From the NCBI GenBank assembly GCA_030696545.1, contig JAUYSA010000059.1:1-15145 (forward strand): 15,145 nt of DNA, given 5' to 3'. This document shows positions 13,831-15,145 of this stretch, piece by piece. Origin of the DNA: Hyphomonadaceae bacterium. GTDB lineage: Bacteria > Pseudomonadota > Alphaproteobacteria > Caulobacterales > Hyphomonadaceae. The stretch's first letter is position 1. Every line of letters starts with the position of its first letter. The notes under the pieces were generated by a model, which was not told the DNA's origin, ran no database searches, and saw nothing but the letters and a program-made list of their open reading frames with translations. The position numbers and the translations under genes were made by a program.

Positions 13831-13872
13831 CGGAGTCCAAGCCAGCCTTTCCTGCAAGGCGTTGGTCAGGGA

Positions 13873-13886
13873 TTGACGGCTGTCAA
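13873..13886 (+). promoter_or_regulatory. FNR/FixK-type box upstream of the MBL-fold gene
   Basis: TTGACGGCTGTCAA is a perfect inverted repeat, TTGAC-N4-GTCAA, in the 106-bp gap before the MBL-fold gene. Its centre is 57 bp before ATG 13937. A class II start near 13921 would leave a 16-base leader containing GGGTGAAG. The -10 region at that distance (CTCAAT, 13908-13913) is weak. The site suggests that this gene has its own low-oxygen-type promoter separate from the phosphorylase operon. Confidence 0.55.
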
Positions 13887-13936
13887 GGCGATCTCCTGAG
13901 AGTAGGACTCAATGAACCAGCAAGATGGGTGAAGTG

Positions 13937-15145
13937 ATGAGCCTTCTGAGCTTCTACGGCGCTGCTGGCTGCGTGACCGGCGCATGCATGCTGCTTGAAA
14001 GCGACAAGTCCCGGGTGCTGGTCGAATGTGGCATGTTTCAGGGAACAAAGACCCTGAAGCAGCTCAACTATGGCCCATTTCCCTTTGACGTAGCCTCGCT
14101 GGATGCTGTCCTCCTGACGCACGCGCACATCGACCATAGTGGCCTGCTTCCAAAGCTTCGACTGGCCGGGTTCGAGGGGCCTATCTTTGCGACGGCAGGA
14201 ACCCGGGACCTGTGTGGAGTTCTTCTCCCCGACGCGGGCAGCATTCAGGAAATTGAGGTGTTTCAGCTCAATCGACGCAACAGGCGTCGCGATCGACCGG
14301 TTCTGACGCCAATCTTTACGTCAGCCGACGCGCGGGACACTCTTGCGCAGTTCCGGACGGTTCCCCTGAAGGAATGGGTCAGTATAGCTCGCGGCGTTCG
14401 TGCTCGCTGGTGGAACGCTGGCCATATCCTCGGCGCCGCCTCGATCGAAGTGGAACTGCAGGATAGGGCAAACGAAGCTCCCCTACGGCTTTGCTTTTCC
14501 GGGGATGTGGGCCCGGGCGATCGGGATCTCGCCGACGACCCGGATGGGCCCTCGGATATCGACCATCTGATCGTTGAAGGCACCTATGGCGGGACCAAAC
14601 GCAAAGAGTTCGACACCGCGACCCGGCGCAGGATTTTGCGCGACGAGTTGCGAACTGCACATGCAGCCGGGGGTCCGTTGCTCATTCCGGCGTTTGCAGT
14701 GGAGCGGACGCAGGAGCTTTTGGTCGACCTTCTCGCCCTGATGGAAAGCACCGAGGCGCCGCCGGGACAGATCTTTCTCGACAGCCCACTGGCCATCAAG
14801 GCAACTGATGTTTTTCTACGCAGCGGTCACAGGGATTCCGGACACAACCCTTTCAAAAGCCTGCGAGAGTCGCGACTTCTTCGCTTCACTGAAAGCGCCG
14901 CGGAAAGTCGCGAGATCGAGCGCCAGCGTGGATGGCATGTGATCATCGCGGCAAGCGGAATGTGCGATGCTGGCCGGGTCAGGGGCCATCTTCGTCGTCT
15001 CCTTCCGCGCGAGGAGGCCACGGTGCTCATCGTTGGATACCAGGCCTTCGGCACGCTGGGGCGCCTTCTCCTCGAAGGACGGCGCGACGTGCGCATTCAG
15101 GGTGATGAGATCGCGGTCAGAGCAAGCATTCGCGAAATCGATGTT
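13937..15145 (+). CDS. MBL-fold beta-CASP metallo-hydrolase (partial, runs off the window)
   Basis: The first 403 residues of a probable RNA-acting metallo-beta-lactamase of the Ysh1/CPSF73-like bacterial group, which is usually about 450-460 long. The start is the family's FYGAAGCVTGAC. The zinc motif THAHIDHSG gives His62, His64, Asp66 and His67. Further ligands are His163 in NAGHILGA and Asp190 in SGDVG. The beta-CASP part has LIPAFAVERTQELL, FLDSPLA, ASGMCDAGRVRGHL (from 339) and GYQAFGTLGR. The common DCG after the second strand reads ECG here (Glu30), and HHL in the beta-CASP motif reads GHL (350-352). ATG 13937 is preceded by GGGTGAAG. The frame is open to the end of the window with no stop, so the C-terminus is missing. 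Endo- or exonuclease action on RNA is the family role; the target is unknown. Confidence 0.9.
   Translation, partial: MSLLSFYGAAGCVTGACMLLESDKSRVLVECGMFQGTKTLKQLNYGPFPFDVASLDAVLLTHAHIDHSGLLPKLRLAGFEGPIFATAGTRDLCGVLLPDAGSIQEIEVFQLNRRNRRRDRPVLTPIFTSADARDTLAQFRTVPLKEWVSIARGVRARWWNAGHILGAASIEVELQDRANEAPLRLCFSGDVGPGDRDLADDPDGPSDIDHLIVEGTYGGTKRKEFDTATRRRILRDELRTAHAAGGPLLIPAFAVERTQELLVDLLALMESTEAPPGQIFLDSPLAIKATDVFLRSGHRDSGHNPFKSLRESRLLRFTESAAESREIERQRGWHVIIAASGMCDAGRVRGHLRRLLPREEATVLIVGYQAFGTLGRLLLEGRRDVRIQGDEIAVRASIREIDV

Overview
This is a GC-rich chromosomal window with dense, bacterial-type coding on both strands. The protein families (Pat-like acyl-CoA synthetase/GNAT fusion, MgtC/DUF4010 protein, archaeal-type AMP/thymidine phosphorylase, beta-CASP hydrolase) and the FNR/FixK-type operator sequences suggest a proteobacterium, most likely an alphaproteobacterium. 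That placement is an inference from gene content; no rRNA, tRNA or other marker gene is present. I see no CRISPR array, insertion sequence or phage gene.

Layout from left to right. A P-type cation ATPase (34-2514) is followed on the same strand by a short-chain dehydrogenase (2607-3374). Then comes a minus-strand block: a small lipoprotein cytochrome c (3679-4026), a second cytochrome c of the same design that is broken by one in-frame TAA (4251-4622), and pfkB, a 6-phosphofructokinase II (4894-5832). Divergent from pfkB is an 882-residue ADP-forming acyl-CoA synthetase fused to a GNAT acetyltransferase domain (5981-8629). A membrane protein of unknown function (8784-9395, minus) is divergent from a MgtC/SapB-DUF4010 membrane protein (9565-10866). 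After a 526-bp gap, an AMP/thymidine phosphorylase of the archaeal type (11393-12946) overlaps a PRPP-synthetase homologue (12943-13830) by four bases. The window ends inside an MBL-fold beta-CASP hydrolase (13937 onward).

The main unifying signal is regulatory. The palindrome TTGA-N6-TCAA, the core of the FNR/FixK/ANR binding site, occurs exactly three times by my reading (4704-4717, 8685-8698, 13873-13886). All three copies lie between genes. A one-mismatch version of the FixK pattern sits in front of the MgtC-like gene. For the broken cytochrome gene and the MgtC-like gene, a plausible -10 element lies where a site centred near -41.5 predicts it. I therefore read the window as part of an oxygen-responsive island. 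It combines substrate-level ATP formation (PfkB, ADP-forming acyl-CoA synthetase), electron transfer (cytochromes c), ion transport (P-type ATPase, MgtC-like protein), nucleotide-ribose turnover (AMP phosphorylase plus PRPP synthetase) and RNA processing (beta-CASP). The joint function is inference; the boxes, gene order and stop codon are read directly from the sequence.
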